A stretch of 64,000 nt of DNA from contig DASVVO010000089.1 in assembly GCA_036386515.1 (NCBI GenBank), positions 124,001 to 188,000 of the forward strand, in the 5' to 3' direction. The notes under the pieces were generated by a model that saw only the letters and a program-made list of their open reading frames with translations, was not told the DNA's origin and made no database searches. Positions 10,455-18,862 of the stretch are shown here, one piece after another. How positions within the stretch are numbered: position 1 is the first letter of the stretch; each line of letters opens with the position of its first letter. The position numbers and the translations under genes are program-made. Source of the stretch: JAIVJZ01 sp036386515 (GTDB lineage Bacteria; Acidobacteriota; Blastocatellia; Pyrinomonadales; Pyrinomonadaceae).

Positions 10455-10881
10455 TAACAAACCTTTCGAGTACAATCTGGCGTCCGTCCTGAAGGGGGAC
10501 GACTCACCGGCTGTCGCGCCCGGCATACCACTCGCCAACACGCTCTTTCACGTTTACCGCGACGGCGGGAGAAATTGATGTCGCGCCGGGGTCGCACGTT
10601 CCGGCGGCGGGAGCTTCGAGCCAAGCTCTCGCGCGAGAACCTGAACGCCGTGTTTGAGAGACCTGAAAATTGATGTTCCGACGGCACTTTTCCGGGTCGT
10701 TGGAGTACCGGCTTGAAGTACGACATATTGTAGCCCGAAACGCCCCTTTTCGCAACCGCTGAAAGGGGGCGAAAGCCTTGTAAAAACAGGGGTTCGGGCG
10801 GTTTTTCGAGACGCCCGGCGCGACCCGGCGCGGACACAATATATTGAGGCGCGGGCAGCCTTCCAAACGCGCCGTAAAACG
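10455..10881. other. Divergent intergenic region gyrA / PilZ
   Basis: A 427-bp region between divergent genes. It carries the gyrA promoter (10727-10755, minus strand). An AT-rich patch ACAATATATTG at 10836-10846 may be the -10 region for the PilZ gene, but no good -35 accompanies it. No supported gene is seen; the short frames inside are not convincing. Confidence 0.5.
10727..10755 (-). promoter_or_regulatory. Sigma-70-type promoter for gyrA
   Basis: On the minus strand, TTGCGA (10755-10750), a 17-bp spacer and TACAAT (10732-10727). It leaves a leader of about 265 nt before the gyrA start. Confidence 0.7.
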
Positions 10882-11625
10882 ATGAAATATCCCGGCAAAG
10901 ACCGACGCCTGCGCGAGCGTTTGCGACTCTCGCTGCCGACGCGCGTCCAGGTTCGTGAGGACGCCGAAACCGAGTGGACGGAGATGACGCGCCTCGCCGA
11001 CTTGACGCCGTTCGGGGCGGGTTTTAGTCTCACGCGGCCGGTGGAGACGGGGCGGCTGGTGTACCTGACGCTGCCGATGCCGCGCCAACTGCGCACCTTC
11101 GATCACGTCGAGGATCAATACCGCGTCTACGCGCTGGTGCGTTTCATGCGTGGGGAGTTTCCCGTGGGGGCGAGCGCGCCGAGATTCAAGTTGGGCGTGG
11201 CCTTCGTCGGCAAGCGTCCGCCGCAGAGTTATCTGCTCGACCCGAAACAGCGGTATCAGGTGTTCGAGCCGGAGGCGGAAGGCGGTTTGTGGAAACTGCT
11301 GGAACAGACGCCGGTCGCCGCCGGGCAGGTCGAGAAGAAAGAGTCGCGGTTGAGCGTGCCCGTCGAAGTAACCGTCGAACTCTATGACGAGAACTGGAAC
11401 ATCACGGCGCGCGAGGAGACGGTGACGGAAAACATCAGCCGTCGCGGCGCGGCCGTCTACACCTCGCTCAAGGCGGAGCGCGGAAGCTACGTGCGGCTGT
11501 CGAGCGCGCGTTACCGGACTTCGGCCTTCGCCATCGTCCGCGCGCACCGCACGGGGAGCGACGGCATCCCGCGCTTCCATCTGGAGTTTATGGATCAGGA
11601 GTGGCCGCTTGAAGAATTCGGGTGA
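10882..11625 (+). CDS. Tandem PilZ-like domain protein
   Basis: A 247-residue cytoplasmic protein with two PilZ-like halves. The first begins with RRLRERLRLSLPTRVQV (RxxxR-type) and has DLTPFGAGFSL. The second has ESRLSVPVEVTVEL and ENISRRGAAV, matching the NxSxxG motif. PilZ domains bind cyclic di-GMP; the arginine motif is clearest in the first half and the NxSxxG motif in the second, so binding may need both. It heads a tight run of genes continuing to the DUF3179 gene, with the next start 1 bp after its stop. Confidence 0.8.
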   Translation: MKYPGKDRRLRERLRLSLPTRVQVREDAETEWTEMTRLADLTPFGAGFSLTRPVETGRLVYLTLPMPRQLRTFDHVEDQYRVYALVRFMRGEFPVGASAPRFKLGVAFVGKRPPQSYLLDPKQRYQVFEPEAEGGLWKLLEQTPVAAGQVEKKESRLSVPVEVTVELYDENWNITAREETVTENISRRGAAVYTSLKAERGSYVRLSSARYRTSAFAIVRAHRTGSDGIPRFHLEFMDQEWPLEEFG

Positions 11626-11626
11626 G

Positions 11627-12052
11627 ATGCGAAAGAAGCGACGGAGTTTGGTGTTTCCGCGCGAGGTGCTGCTCGTGGAAATCGAGCGGCATTGTGCGGA
11701 GGCGAGTTGCAACGCGCGCACGCGCATCGGGCTGACGAAGGAAGAGGCGCGCCTCTTCGACGGCTTCGAGTGCGTCGTGTGCGAACGCTGGAACGCGGAC
11801 GGTTTGACGGAGCGCGACATCCCGGAGTGGTGGGAAGAGTTGACCATCACGGGACTCAGCACGCTGCGCGGCGAATTGCCCGGCGGCGGCGACACGGACG
11901 CGCCGCGGGCGAACGAAGCGGGCGACGGCGGCGGGGTGGTCGCGCGTTTAAGCGAGGCTTGGCACAATAGCCGGGCGCGGCGCGAGGGGCGCGAGGGGCG
12001 CGAGGCGGCGAAGGGAGACGCGCCGGTGGACGGGGGAGAAGAGTCGCTTTGA
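11627..12052 (+). CDS. Hypothetical protein with possible zinc-binding Cys pairs
   Basis: A 141-residue protein, start ATG one base after the PilZ stop. It has HCAEASC and, about 28 residues later, CVVC, so a treble-clef or ribbon-type zinc site is possible. The second half is Gly/Asp/Arg-rich and probably disordered. The family is not recognised. Its stop overlaps the TTG start of the acyltransferase gene (TTGA), which argues for a real, translationally coupled gene. Confidence 0.6.
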   Translation: MRKKRRSLVFPREVLLVEIERHCAEASCNARTRIGLTKEEARLFDGFECVVCERWNADGLTERDIPEWWEELTITGLSTLRGELPGGGDTDAPRANEAGDGGGVVARLSEAWHNSRARREGREGREAAKGDAPVDGGEESL

Positions 12053-12732
12053 GCGAGACGGAGACGAGCGTCGTGCGGCGCGGTAAAAAGCCTGTGGGCG
12101 AGCGACGAGACGAGCCTTACGTGCTGCCGGTGTGGGCGATTCGTCTGCTGCGCGCGGCCTTGCGCCTGCTCTTTCGTCTCCTCTGGCGGATGCGCTACGT
12201 GGGCGTGGAGAACGTCCCGGCGGCGGGCGGCGTCATCATCGCCGCGAACCACCAAACCTACCTCGACCCCTTCTGGCTCGGCGCGCCCGTTCCGCTCTAT
12301 TCGCGCTTCCTCGCGTGGGACAAAGTTTTCGACTGGCCGGTGGCCGGAAAAATCATGCGACTGTTGGGCGCGTGGCCGCTGCAACAGAAGGGCGACCGCG
12401 ACTCTTTCCGTCGTTCGCTGCTATGGCTGCGCGGCGGCGGCGCGCTCGTCATCTTCCCCGAAGGCGGGCGGTCTTTTTCCGACGGGCGAATGCAGGAGTT
12501 TAAGGTGGGCGCGGTGCGGCTCGCGCTCCAGGCGGGCGTGCCGATTCTGCCCGTCACGATTCGCGGCGGCCATCGCGTCTGGCCGCGCGATTGGCGTTAC
12601 CCGCGCTTCGGCCGCGTCGAGATCGTCTACCACCCGCTCCAACACCTGACCCCGCTCCCCGGCGAAGACACGCGCCAGACCGCGCGCCGCGAAACCGACA
12701 AACTCTACGAGATCATCCACGCCGCGCTTTGA
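12049..12732 (+). CDS. 1-acyl-glycerol-3-phosphate acyltransferase (PlsC-like)
   Basis: Membrane-associated acyltransferase of phospholipid synthesis that transfers an acyl chain to lysophosphatidate or a related lipid. The NHxxxxD motif is NHQTYLD (H68, D73), followed by FPEGGRS near residue 140. A hydrophobic segment lies at about residues 28-46. The TTG start overlaps the previous stop, with GGAG about 10 nt upstream. The acyl acceptor is not fixed by sequence. It is followed after 31 bp by the DUF3179 gene on the same strand. Confidence 0.88.
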   Translation: MSETETSVVRRGKKPVGERRDEPYVLPVWAIRLLRAALRLLFRLLWRMRYVGVENVPAAGGVIIAANHQTYLDPFWLGAPVPLYSRFLAWDKVFDWPVAGKIMRLLGAWPLQQKGDRDSFRRSLLWLRGGGALVIFPEGGRSFSDGRMQEFKVGAVRLALQAGVPILPVTIRGGHRVWPRDWRYPRFGRVEIVYHPLQHLTPLPGEDTRQTARRETDKLYEIIHAAL

Positions 12733-12763
12733 TGGCCGGGCGGAAGGATGAAGGCTGCTGAAG

Positions 12764-13993
12764 ATGAATCAGAAAATCACCCGTCGCTGGTTATGGCTCG
12801 CGCTCGTCGCCGTGGTGTGCGGCGCGTTCGTGTGGGTCTTCATTCCGTTCTGGACGATTCGGCCGTTCAAGCCGCAAACGCCAGAAGGCCTGAGCCTCTC
12901 TCACACGCTGCGCAGTTGGTCGCCTGTAGTCACGGCCGCCGCGTTTGCGCTGGCCGCGTTCCTCTTCGTCGTGCTCTGGCGGGGCACGCGTTGGTGGTTG
13001 AGAGTCGCGCTCGTGTTGCTGCTCGTGCCGGCGGGCGGGGTGGCGTGGGTTGCGCGACAGAACTATTTCGAGTGGATGTTCAAGCCGCTGGCGGAGAGCG
13101 CATACGTGACGGCCGACAAGGTTGATTTCGTCGGCGACGACGAGATGGTGCTGGCCGTCGAGGTGAACGGCGACGCCGTGGCTTACCCGGTCAGGCAGGT
13201 GGCTTATCATCACGTCGTCGAAGACACGGTGGGCGGCCTGCCGGTCGTGTCAACTTATTGAACGCTCTGTCACACCGGTCTGGTGTGGGAAGCGGCGACG
13301 GACGGGCGGCGTTTGAAATTTCACCTCGCCGGGATCAACAACCAGAACTTCATCATGGAGGACGAGGAGACGGGCAGTTGGTGGCAACAGGTGTCGGGCG
13401 AGGCCATCCACGGCGCGCTCAAAGGGCGTCGGTTAAAGGGCGTCTTCCACGACGAACTGACCTTCGCCACGTGGAAGCGCGAGCGACCGCACGGGCGCGT
13501 GCTCAAACCGGCGACGGACAACGACGCGTGGCGGAAGTTTTCCGAGCGTTGGGAGGAACAGACGGCGAAACTGCCCGTCGTCGCGCAACGGGACGCGGGC
13601 GACCAACTCGCGCCGCGCGCCGTCGTCATGGGCGTCTCCGTCAACGGCGCGGCGAAGGCTTACCCGCTGGAGGCGGTCGAGCGGCAGAGTCCCATCATGG
13701 ATCGAGTCGGCGGCGTGCCGCTCCTCGTCGTGCTCGGCGAGGATAAAAAATCCGTGCGCGCCTTTGAGTCAATAGTTGACGGGCGTGAGTTGGAGTTTTA
13801 CGTGCGGACGGAGGCGGGCGCGTGGCGCATGTTCGACGGCGAGACGCGCAGCGAATGGGATTTCACCGGCCGCGCCGTGTCGGGCGCGCTCGCCGGGCGA
13901 CAACTGAAAAAGATTCCCCTGCTCAAAGACTACTGGTTCGATTGGAAACTCTATCACCCGCAGACCCTCGTCTATGCCTTCAACGCGCCGTGA
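12764..13993 (+). CDS. DUF3179 membrane protein, probable selenoprotein (UGA at codon 166)
   Basis: Three membrane segments (about residues 9-29, 51-71, 78-96) are followed by a DUF3179 domain. The frame is open from 12764 to 13993 except for one TGA at 13259-13261. Homology runs straight through it: AYPVRQVAYHHVVEDTVGGLPVVSTY before and TLCHTGLVWEA after, in the same frame. In the family the motif is TYCPLCGTG, so TGA replaces the first Cys of CxxC, giving UxxC. A hairpin with loop GGTCT begins 10 nt after the TGA (see the SECIS entry). A second DUF3179-like half follows (about 280-405). Function is unknown; UxxC suggests redox chemistry outside the membrane. Without selenium machinery, a 165-residue truncated product would result. 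Confidence 0.85.
13264..13293 (+). promoter_or_regulatory. Candidate bacterial SECIS element
   Basis: CACACC (13271-13276) pairs with GGTGTG (13282-13287) around the 5-nt loop GGTCT. A U-G pair and GCT/AGC (13264-13266 with 13291-13293) extend it below an internal loop. The E. coli fdhF SECIS has the same apical loop GGUCU, read by SelB, at a similar distance downstream of the UGA (15 nt here, 18 nt there). It is wholly within the coding frame, as expected for a bacterial SECIS. Confidence 0.75.
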
Positions 13994-14166
13994 AGGGAGA
14001 ACGATCAGGTGTGAACGATGAGCGATGAAGTAAAAGCGGTGATCGGAATCGAGCATCCGTGAGTCGGGATCAAGCGCGCTCCGATCTTACTCTTCTGATT
14101 GCCGGATTCTGTTTCCTGTCTTCTCCTGACATCGTTCCGCGTTCCTGCCGCTGCGTTCGCTCTGAT

Positions 14167-14946
14167 TCAGTCGGGGAGCGCGAGCACGCGCATCATCGCC
14201 TCGTGGACGAGGCCGTTCGAGGCCATGATGGGCGGCGCGTAAATGTTGACGGGCGAGTTGTCGTAGCGCGAGACGCGCCCGCCCGCCTCTTCGACGAGCA
14301 GCGTCCCGGCGGCCACGTCCCACGGGCGCAAGCCCTCCTCCCAGAAGCCCTCGAAGCGGCCGCAGGCCACGTAGGCCAGGTCGAGCGCGGCCGAGCCGTC
14401 GCGGCGCACGCCCTGCGCGTGCAGGATGAAGTTCTTGAAGTTGCGCACGAAGTTGTCGCGCCCGCGCACGTCGTAAGGGTAGCCGGTGCAGAGCAGAGCC
14501 TCGTTGAGGTCGCTCGTCTCGGAGACGCGGATGCGCCGCCCGTTGAGCGTCGCGCCCGCGCCGCGCTCGGCGGCAAACGTCTCGTCGCGCGTCGGGTCGT
14601 GGATGACGCCGATGATGAGTTCGCCTTCGCGTTCGAGGGCGATTGAGACGCAATAGCACGGGTAGCCGTGGGAGTAGTTCGTCGTGCCGTCGAGCGGATC
14701 GACGATCCACTTGTAGGCGCTCGCCGCCGCCCCTTCGGCTTCGGTCTTGCCCGACTCCTCGGCGAGGATGGCGTGGCGCGGGTAGTAGCTGCGGATGCGC
14801 TCGACGATCAGACGCTCCGCCGCCAAGTCCGACTCGGTGACGAGATCGATGTCGCCCTTGTGCGTGACCTCCAGTGACGCGCGCCCGAACCGCTCGGCCA
14901 GCACGCGCCCCGCCTCGCGGGCGGTTTCGATGGCGAAATCTAACAA
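14167..14946 (-). CDS. Inositol monophosphatase family protein
   Basis: Mg-dependent phosphatase of the SuhB/IMPase family, 259 residues. Metal motifs are present: AEESG (acidic pair near residue 64), DPLDGTTN near 83-90 and the C-terminal RPWDVAAG. Likely substrates are inositol-1-phosphate or similar sugar phosphates; sequence does not separate these. It converges on the DUF3179 gene, with 173 bp between the two stops. Confidence 0.92.
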   Translation of the reverse strand: MLDFAIETAREAGRVLAERFGRASLEVTHKGDIDLVTESDLAAERLIVERIRSYYPRHAILAEESGKTEAEGAAASAYKWIVDPLDGTTNYSHGYPCYCVSIALEREGELIIGVIHDPTRDETFAAERGAGATLNGRRIRVSETSDLNEALLCTGYPYDVRGRDNFVRNFKNFILHAQGVRRDGSAALDLAYVACGRFEGFWEEGLRPWDVAAGTLLVEEAGGRVSRYDNSPVNIYAPPIMASNGLVHEAMMRVLALPD

Positions 14947-15000
14947 AGCGAACTCCTGTCTTGAATGGTTGATAACAACTTCTTCGCCGCCGCCGCGAAC

Positions 15001-15444
15001 TTAATCTTCGTAGACGTAAAACTCCGTCCGCTCGCCCTCTAAAAACTTCTCGACGAGCGGCCGCACCTCGCCCTCCCAATCCAGCCCCGCATCGATCTTC
15101 GGCAGCGCGACGCTCCCGACCTTGTGCTTGATGCAATAGCGCGCCAGCTTGCGCAAGCCCCGGTTCAGGAACGACGCGGAGACGTTTTCCGCATCCGCCA
15201 GCGCGGCGATGAAAATCACGCCGGGACGATTCTTCCCCGGCGCGACCACGAACAGGTCGCCCCCCTGAAACTTATTCCCACGCGTAAACTGCCGCAAGTG
15301 CTGCTGCACCTCCGGCCACTTGGAAGCGACCTTCGCCGCCGCGCTCCCACGTTCGCCCCCGCCCTCCGGCGCGCCCGTCACCACGCCCAGCGCGACGAAC
15401 TCCGTCTTTGCATGCAGAATATCGCCTGAGATGAACTTAATCAT
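15001..15444 (-). CDS. Macro-domain protein
   Basis: A 147-residue stand-alone macro domain: ISGDILHAK at the start, VIFIAALAD in the middle, and ALPKIDAGLDWEGEVRPLVEKFL at the end, the form seen in ADP-ribose-1''-phosphate processing proteins (usual ALPRIGCGLGGLDW). It would bind or hydrolyse ADP-ribose or its derivatives in the cytoplasm. The GxGG-type loop is altered here, so activity is uncertain. It lies 77 bp downstream of the AT-rich HEPN-like gene on the same strand. Confidence 0.82.
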   Translation of the reverse strand: MIKFISGDILHAKTEFVALGVVTGAPEGGGERGSAAAKVASKWPEVQQHLRQFTRGNKFQGGDLFVVAPGKNRPGVIFIAALADAENVSASFLNRGLRKLARYCIKHKVGSVALPKIDAGLDWEGEVRPLVEKFLEGERTEFYVYED

Positions 15445-15521
15445 AATGTTCTAACTTCCACAGGTAAAATAGGAATATGACATTAATCCATAAATTGTTG
15501 AATTTGGTATGAGAGTCAAGC

Positions 15522-16217
15522 TCAGCTTACGGCATGACGCAAACCTTGAATTGCCTCATCTACATTTCTTTGTCTAGCGATAGCAACTACTAGACGCAAA
15601 ATAGGACGGTATTCGACATCCTCGGAAGAAATTCTTATCACGTCTTTCCAGTCGTCGTTGTATCCGCGCAATTCAAATTCATTGTCATGTTCTCTATAGA
15701 TGAAATAAACGCAATGCTTAAAACGATGTGCTTCATCAAGCATATTTTCTTCATCGCCTAAGGTGAATCGGTTTAGGAAAACATGCAGAGTTCTATCACT
15801 CGCTTCAATAAAGAGCGTAGCTACATCAATAGCATCCTCTACCTCCTCTTTTTCTGGAGATTTATATTCATGTTCTAAGTAATTTCTTTTGTTTATAACC
15901 TTACGGAGTATTCTTGGTGCGACAATGCCGAGTTCTTTTAGAATTTCAATTTTCGCGGGGAAATTCTGTCTTTTTGCATTCAATTTAAAGCAGTGCAGAA
16001 TTTTATCTACTTGGCAATCTATAGCTCTCTTAGAATTTGAAAGAGCGTTAACATATGCACGCTCGTTGTTACCCCCAATGTCCAACTCTGCAAATTTGAG
16101 AAACTGTTCAGGTTCAATATCAAATTCATAATCCAGAGATATATCACTATCCATCTCAACCCGAAGTCTATCCCAGTCGAAATTAACTGTCCTGAAAAAT
16201 TGATTGCTCTTAGTCAT
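15522..16217 (-). CDS. AT-rich hypothetical protein with HEPN-like RNxxxH motif
   Basis: A 231-residue protein whose codons are strikingly AT-rich compared with every neighbour, a sign of recent transfer. NKRNYLEHEY near residue 133 matches the Rx4-6H (RNxxxH) motif of HEPN-domain ribonucleases, in a helical context. The flanks (ALSNSKRAIDCQVDKILHCF; YRPILRLVVAIARQR) are also helical. ATG 16217 is preferred; an earlier in-frame ATG at 16250 is possible. No nucleotidyltransferase partner is adjacent. A toxin or defence role is only inferred. Confidence 0.7.
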   Translation of the reverse strand: MTKSNQFFRTVNFDWDRLRVEMDSDISLDYEFDIEPEQFLKFAELDIGGNNERAYVNALSNSKRAIDCQVDKILHCFKLNAKRQNFPAKIEILKELGIVAPRILRKVINKRNYLEHEYKSPEKEEVEDAIDVATLFIEASDRTLHVFLNRFTLGDEENMLDEAHRFKHCVYFIYREHDNEFELRGYNDDWKDVIRISSEDVEYRPILRLVVAIARQRNVDEAIQGLRHAVS

Positions 16218-16253
16218 GATCTTCACATACGGATAAAACAAAACATCCAATAT

Positions 16254-17240
16254 TCATTGCAGCGCACGGAGTTTGCGGGCGGCGAGTTTGAGGACTTCCT
16301 GGACTTGCGCGTCCCAGTAAGGCCAGGTGTGCGCGCCGGGGAGTTGGCGATACTCGTGGGGGATTTTTCGTCGGAGCAGCAGTTCGGAGAGGGCGCGGTT
16401 GGAACCGATGAGAAAATCTTCAGTGCCGCAGTCGAAGTAGATGAAGGGCAGGGCGGGGAAGCGTTCGGGCGGCAGGTCGGCGAAGAGTTTGAAGAGGTCG
16501 TTGGCGGGGCGCGTGGGGGTGTCCATCGCGCCATAGGTGTGGGCGATGGAGGGCTTGACGAAGGGGAGCAGGCCGGGGTCGTTCGCGTCCCATGAAGGCG
16601 CGCCGAACGCGCCGCTCAAGGATGCCGCGAAGGCGAACGTTTGCGGGTGCTTGACGCCGAACTTCAACGCGCCGTAGCCGCCCATCGAAAGCCCTGCGAC
16701 GGCGCGCGCGTCGCGCGTCGCAAGCGTGCGGTATCGACGCTCCACGTCGGGAATCAACTCTGCGAGGATGTAAGTTTCAAACTTGCCGGACGCCGCCGTC
16801 GCGCTGTCGGTATACCAACCGTCTTCGCCTTCCGGCGTGACGATGATGAAGCGATACGCGGCGGCGTGCGCGGCGAGGCGCGCGCGGTGGGAAACCCAGT
16901 CGCCCGCGCCGCCGCCGAGTCCGTGCAGCAAATAGATGACGGGATACCGGAGGGCGCGCGACTCCGGCGCATCGTAGAGCGGCGGCAACACGACATTGTA
17001 AGGCAGCGGCTTGCCGACGAGCTTGCTCTCGAACTTGACTGCCTCGACGCGCGCGGCGGGCTGCCGTTGAAGCACCTGAGCCTCGCCCGAAACAAACACC
17101 AGCAGCAGCGCGCAGCAGAGCGAGACGACGCGCCCCCGCGTCAACGCGAAACCTGTTCCCCTCAACGCGAAACCTGTTCCCCTCAACGCGAAATTCGTTC
17201 GCCCCGACCCGAAATCATTTCTCGTCCGCACTATTTCCAC
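16254..17240 (-). CDS. Secreted esterase (alpha/beta hydrolase, esterase D/tributyrin-esterase type)
   Basis: A Ser hydrolase with the nucleophile in GLSMGGYG, acid in CGTEDFL and His in GAHTWPYW; the oxyanion region reads YLLHGLGGGAGDW. A hydrophobic export segment (VVSLCCALLLVFVSGEAQ) lies at about residues 39-56 after an odd N-terminal stretch encoded by 21-nt repeats (FALRGTG twice). The GTG start at 17240 overlaps the M28 peptidase stop; a TTG just before the signal peptide is another candidate and would remove the repeats. Substrate is unknown; short-chain esters are typical for the family. Confidence 0.85.
   Translation of the reverse strand: MEIVRTRNDFGSGRTNFALRGTGFALRGTGFALTRGRVVSLCCALLLVFVSGEAQVLQRQPAARVEAVKFESKLVGKPLPYNVVLPPLYDAPESRALRYPVIYLLHGLGGGAGDWVSHRARLAAHAAAYRFIIVTPEGEDGWYTDSATAASGKFETYILAELIPDVERRYRTLATRDARAVAGLSMGGYGALKFGVKHPQTFAFAASLSGAFGAPSWDANDPGLLPFVKPSIAHTYGAMDTPTRPANDLFKLFADLPPERFPALPFIYFDCGTEDFLIGSNRALSELLLRRKIPHEYRQLPGAHTWPYWDAQVQEVLKLAARKLRALQ
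17141..17203. repeat. 21-bp tandem repeat, two exact and one diverged copy
   Basis: TCAACGCGAAACCTGTTCCCC occurs at 17141-17161 and 17162-17182, described here by position and first bases TCAACGCGAAA. A third, diverged copy lies at 17183-17203. It is in frame at the extreme N-terminus of the esterase, before the signal peptide. Confidence 0.85.
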
Positions 17241-18700
17241 ACCCCCACGCTTTTCAGAAACTCTTCGAGGTTCGCCTTCCTGAGCAGGTCGCCGACGGCG
17301 TCGCGTTTGAGTTGCGGCGCGATGCGTCCCGGCCGCTCGGCCAGCGCGTGCGCCGTGACCGCGACGATCGCCGCGCCCGCAACGAGGTTGTGCGCGGCGA
17401 TCTTGTCAACGGTGTCGCTCGATTTGTGATGCACGTCGTCGTAATGCTCCATGTCGACCCAGAGGTCGAGCGCGGGTATGCCGGCCAGGAGAAAGTGGCC
17501 GTGATCCGTGTCGAAGGTGAGTTCGGGCGAAAGGCCGTCGCCGCCGAGTCCGGCGAGCAGCGACTTGCTGATCGGCGTCAACGCCGCTTGCACGTCGGCG
17601 CGCCCTTCGACCTTCCAGCCGCGCGGGTGTCCCGCGCCGTTGTCGGTGTTGAGCGCGGCGACGCAATCTTTGAGTTCGCGGGCGTGCGCGCGCACGTAGG
17701 CGGCCGAGCCTAACAAGCCCTGTTCCTCGCCGCCCCAGAGCGCGAAGCGAATCGAGCGGCGCGGCGGCGTGCCGAGCGCGGCGATGGCGCGCGCGGCCTC
17801 CAAGACCATCGCGCAACCCGACGCGTTGTCCTGCGCGCCCGTGCCGTAATCCCACGAGTCGAGGTGCGCGCCGATGATGATCCACTCTTCAGGTCGCTCG
17901 CGGCCGCGAATCTCCGCGATGACGTTGTTGGTGGAAGCCGCGCCGCCCGTCCGGTTCTCGTATTGAAACTCGACCGCGACCGGCGCGCCCTGCGCGAGCA
18001 GCCGTTGAATCAACTTCGCGTCTTCCATGCCGAGTTGGGCGAGCGGCAGCGGGCTGATGCTTGCGCCCCAGTTGAGGTTGAAAGCATTGAGCACGTTGTT
18101 CGGGTCGGCGCTCCCGATGATGGCAGCCGCCGCGCCCGCGTCTTTAAGCAACCCCTGCGCCGCCACCAACCTGGAAAACGCCGCGTAGCCGTCCTTGAGC
18201 AACGCCGCGAGGTCGAGCAGCACGATGCGGCCTGTGATCTTGCCCGACTCGCGCTTGATGAAGTCGCGCGAGAGGTCTGTGAGCACATATATCTCGCCGC
18301 GCACGCCGCCCGCCGGGGTGGAGGGCGACCAGCCGAGCGATTCGAGATGCAGCGGCCGCTCCAGCGGCGCGGTCATGCGGGCTTGCGCGCGTCCGCGCGT
18401 CCAGGTGCTTTCGAGTTGGAACGGTTCGAGCCGCACGTCCTTGATCCCGGCGGCGCGAAACTGTTCGGCCGCCCACGCGGCGGAGCGTTCGTAGGCCGCC
18501 GACCCGCTCAAGCGTCCGCCGAATTTATCCGAGAGGTTCTGCACATACTCCATCGCGCGGCCATTGACGAGCACCTCGCCCGCCAGCCGCGCCGAAGTTT
18601 GCTCCGACCCGGCGGCAGCGGCCGAGGGCTGCTGCGCGGAAACGACGGACGGGAGTTGGAGAAGGATGAGAGACAACAGCGAGACGCGAACAAGTTTCAT
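17231..18700 (-). CDS. Secreted M28-family metallopeptidase (aminopeptidase-like)
   Basis: A 489-residue exported zinc peptidase. The signal peptide is MKLVRVSLLSLILLQLPSVV followed by SAQQ, with ATG 18700 and GGAG 7 nt upstream. A PA-like inserted domain lies at about 140-250. Zinc ligands of the M28 fold are seen in order: HLDSWDYG, AQDNASGCAM, GGEEQGLLGS, LNTDNGAG and a late HHKSSDTVDKI His. Residues before ATG 18700 in the open frame are poor in family character. It overlaps the downstream esterase gene by 10 nt, so the two are likely cotranscribed. Confidence 0.9.
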   Translation of the reverse strand: MKLVRVSLLSLILLQLPSVVSAQQPSAAAAGSEQTSARLAGEVLVNGRAMEYVQNLSDKFGGRLSGSAAYERSAAWAAEQFRAAGIKDVRLEPFQLESTWTRGRAQARMTAPLERPLHLESLGWSPSTPAGGVRGEIYVLTDLSRDFIKRESGKITGRIVLLDLAALLKDGYAAFSRLVAAQGLLKDAGAAAAIIGSADPNNVLNAFNLNWGASISPLPLAQLGMEDAKLIQRLLAQGAPVAVEFQYENRTGGAASTNNVIAEIRGRERPEEWIIIGAHLDSWDYGTGAQDNASGCAMVLEAARAIAALGTPPRRSIRFALWGGEEQGLLGSAAYVRAHARELKDCVAALNTDNGAGHPRGWKVEGRADVQAALTPISKSLLAGLGGDGLSPELTFDTDHGHFLLAGIPALDLWVDMEHYDDVHHKSSDTVDKIAAHNLVAGAAIVAVTAHALAERPGRIAPQLKRDAVGDLLRKANLEEFLKSVGVWK

Positions 18701-18862
18701 AGATGTGCTCCGGTGAATAGATGATGGCGATGACGGCATGGCCGGGAAAGTTATCCGCGCGCGGGTGAGACTAAAGACTCGACCGCCCCGCACGAACGCG
18801 CGCCAACTCATTTCGCTCGTGATGGCGACGCGCATAGCTCTTACGGGGCGCGCCGAGCCGGA

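Noticed and set aside
13259..13261. The TGA in the DUF3179 gene as a simple pseudogene or sequencing error
   Set aside because: The frame is unchanged on both sides, the codon sits exactly at a conserved Cys, the second half keeps family sequence to its end, and a hairpin with the fdhF SECIS loop follows at the right distance. It stays the main alternative.
15001..16217. Macro-domain plus neighbour as a DarT/DarG toxin-antitoxin system
   Set aside because: The neighbour has an HEPN-like motif and no DarT ADP-ribosyltransferase features, and the two genes differ in base composition.
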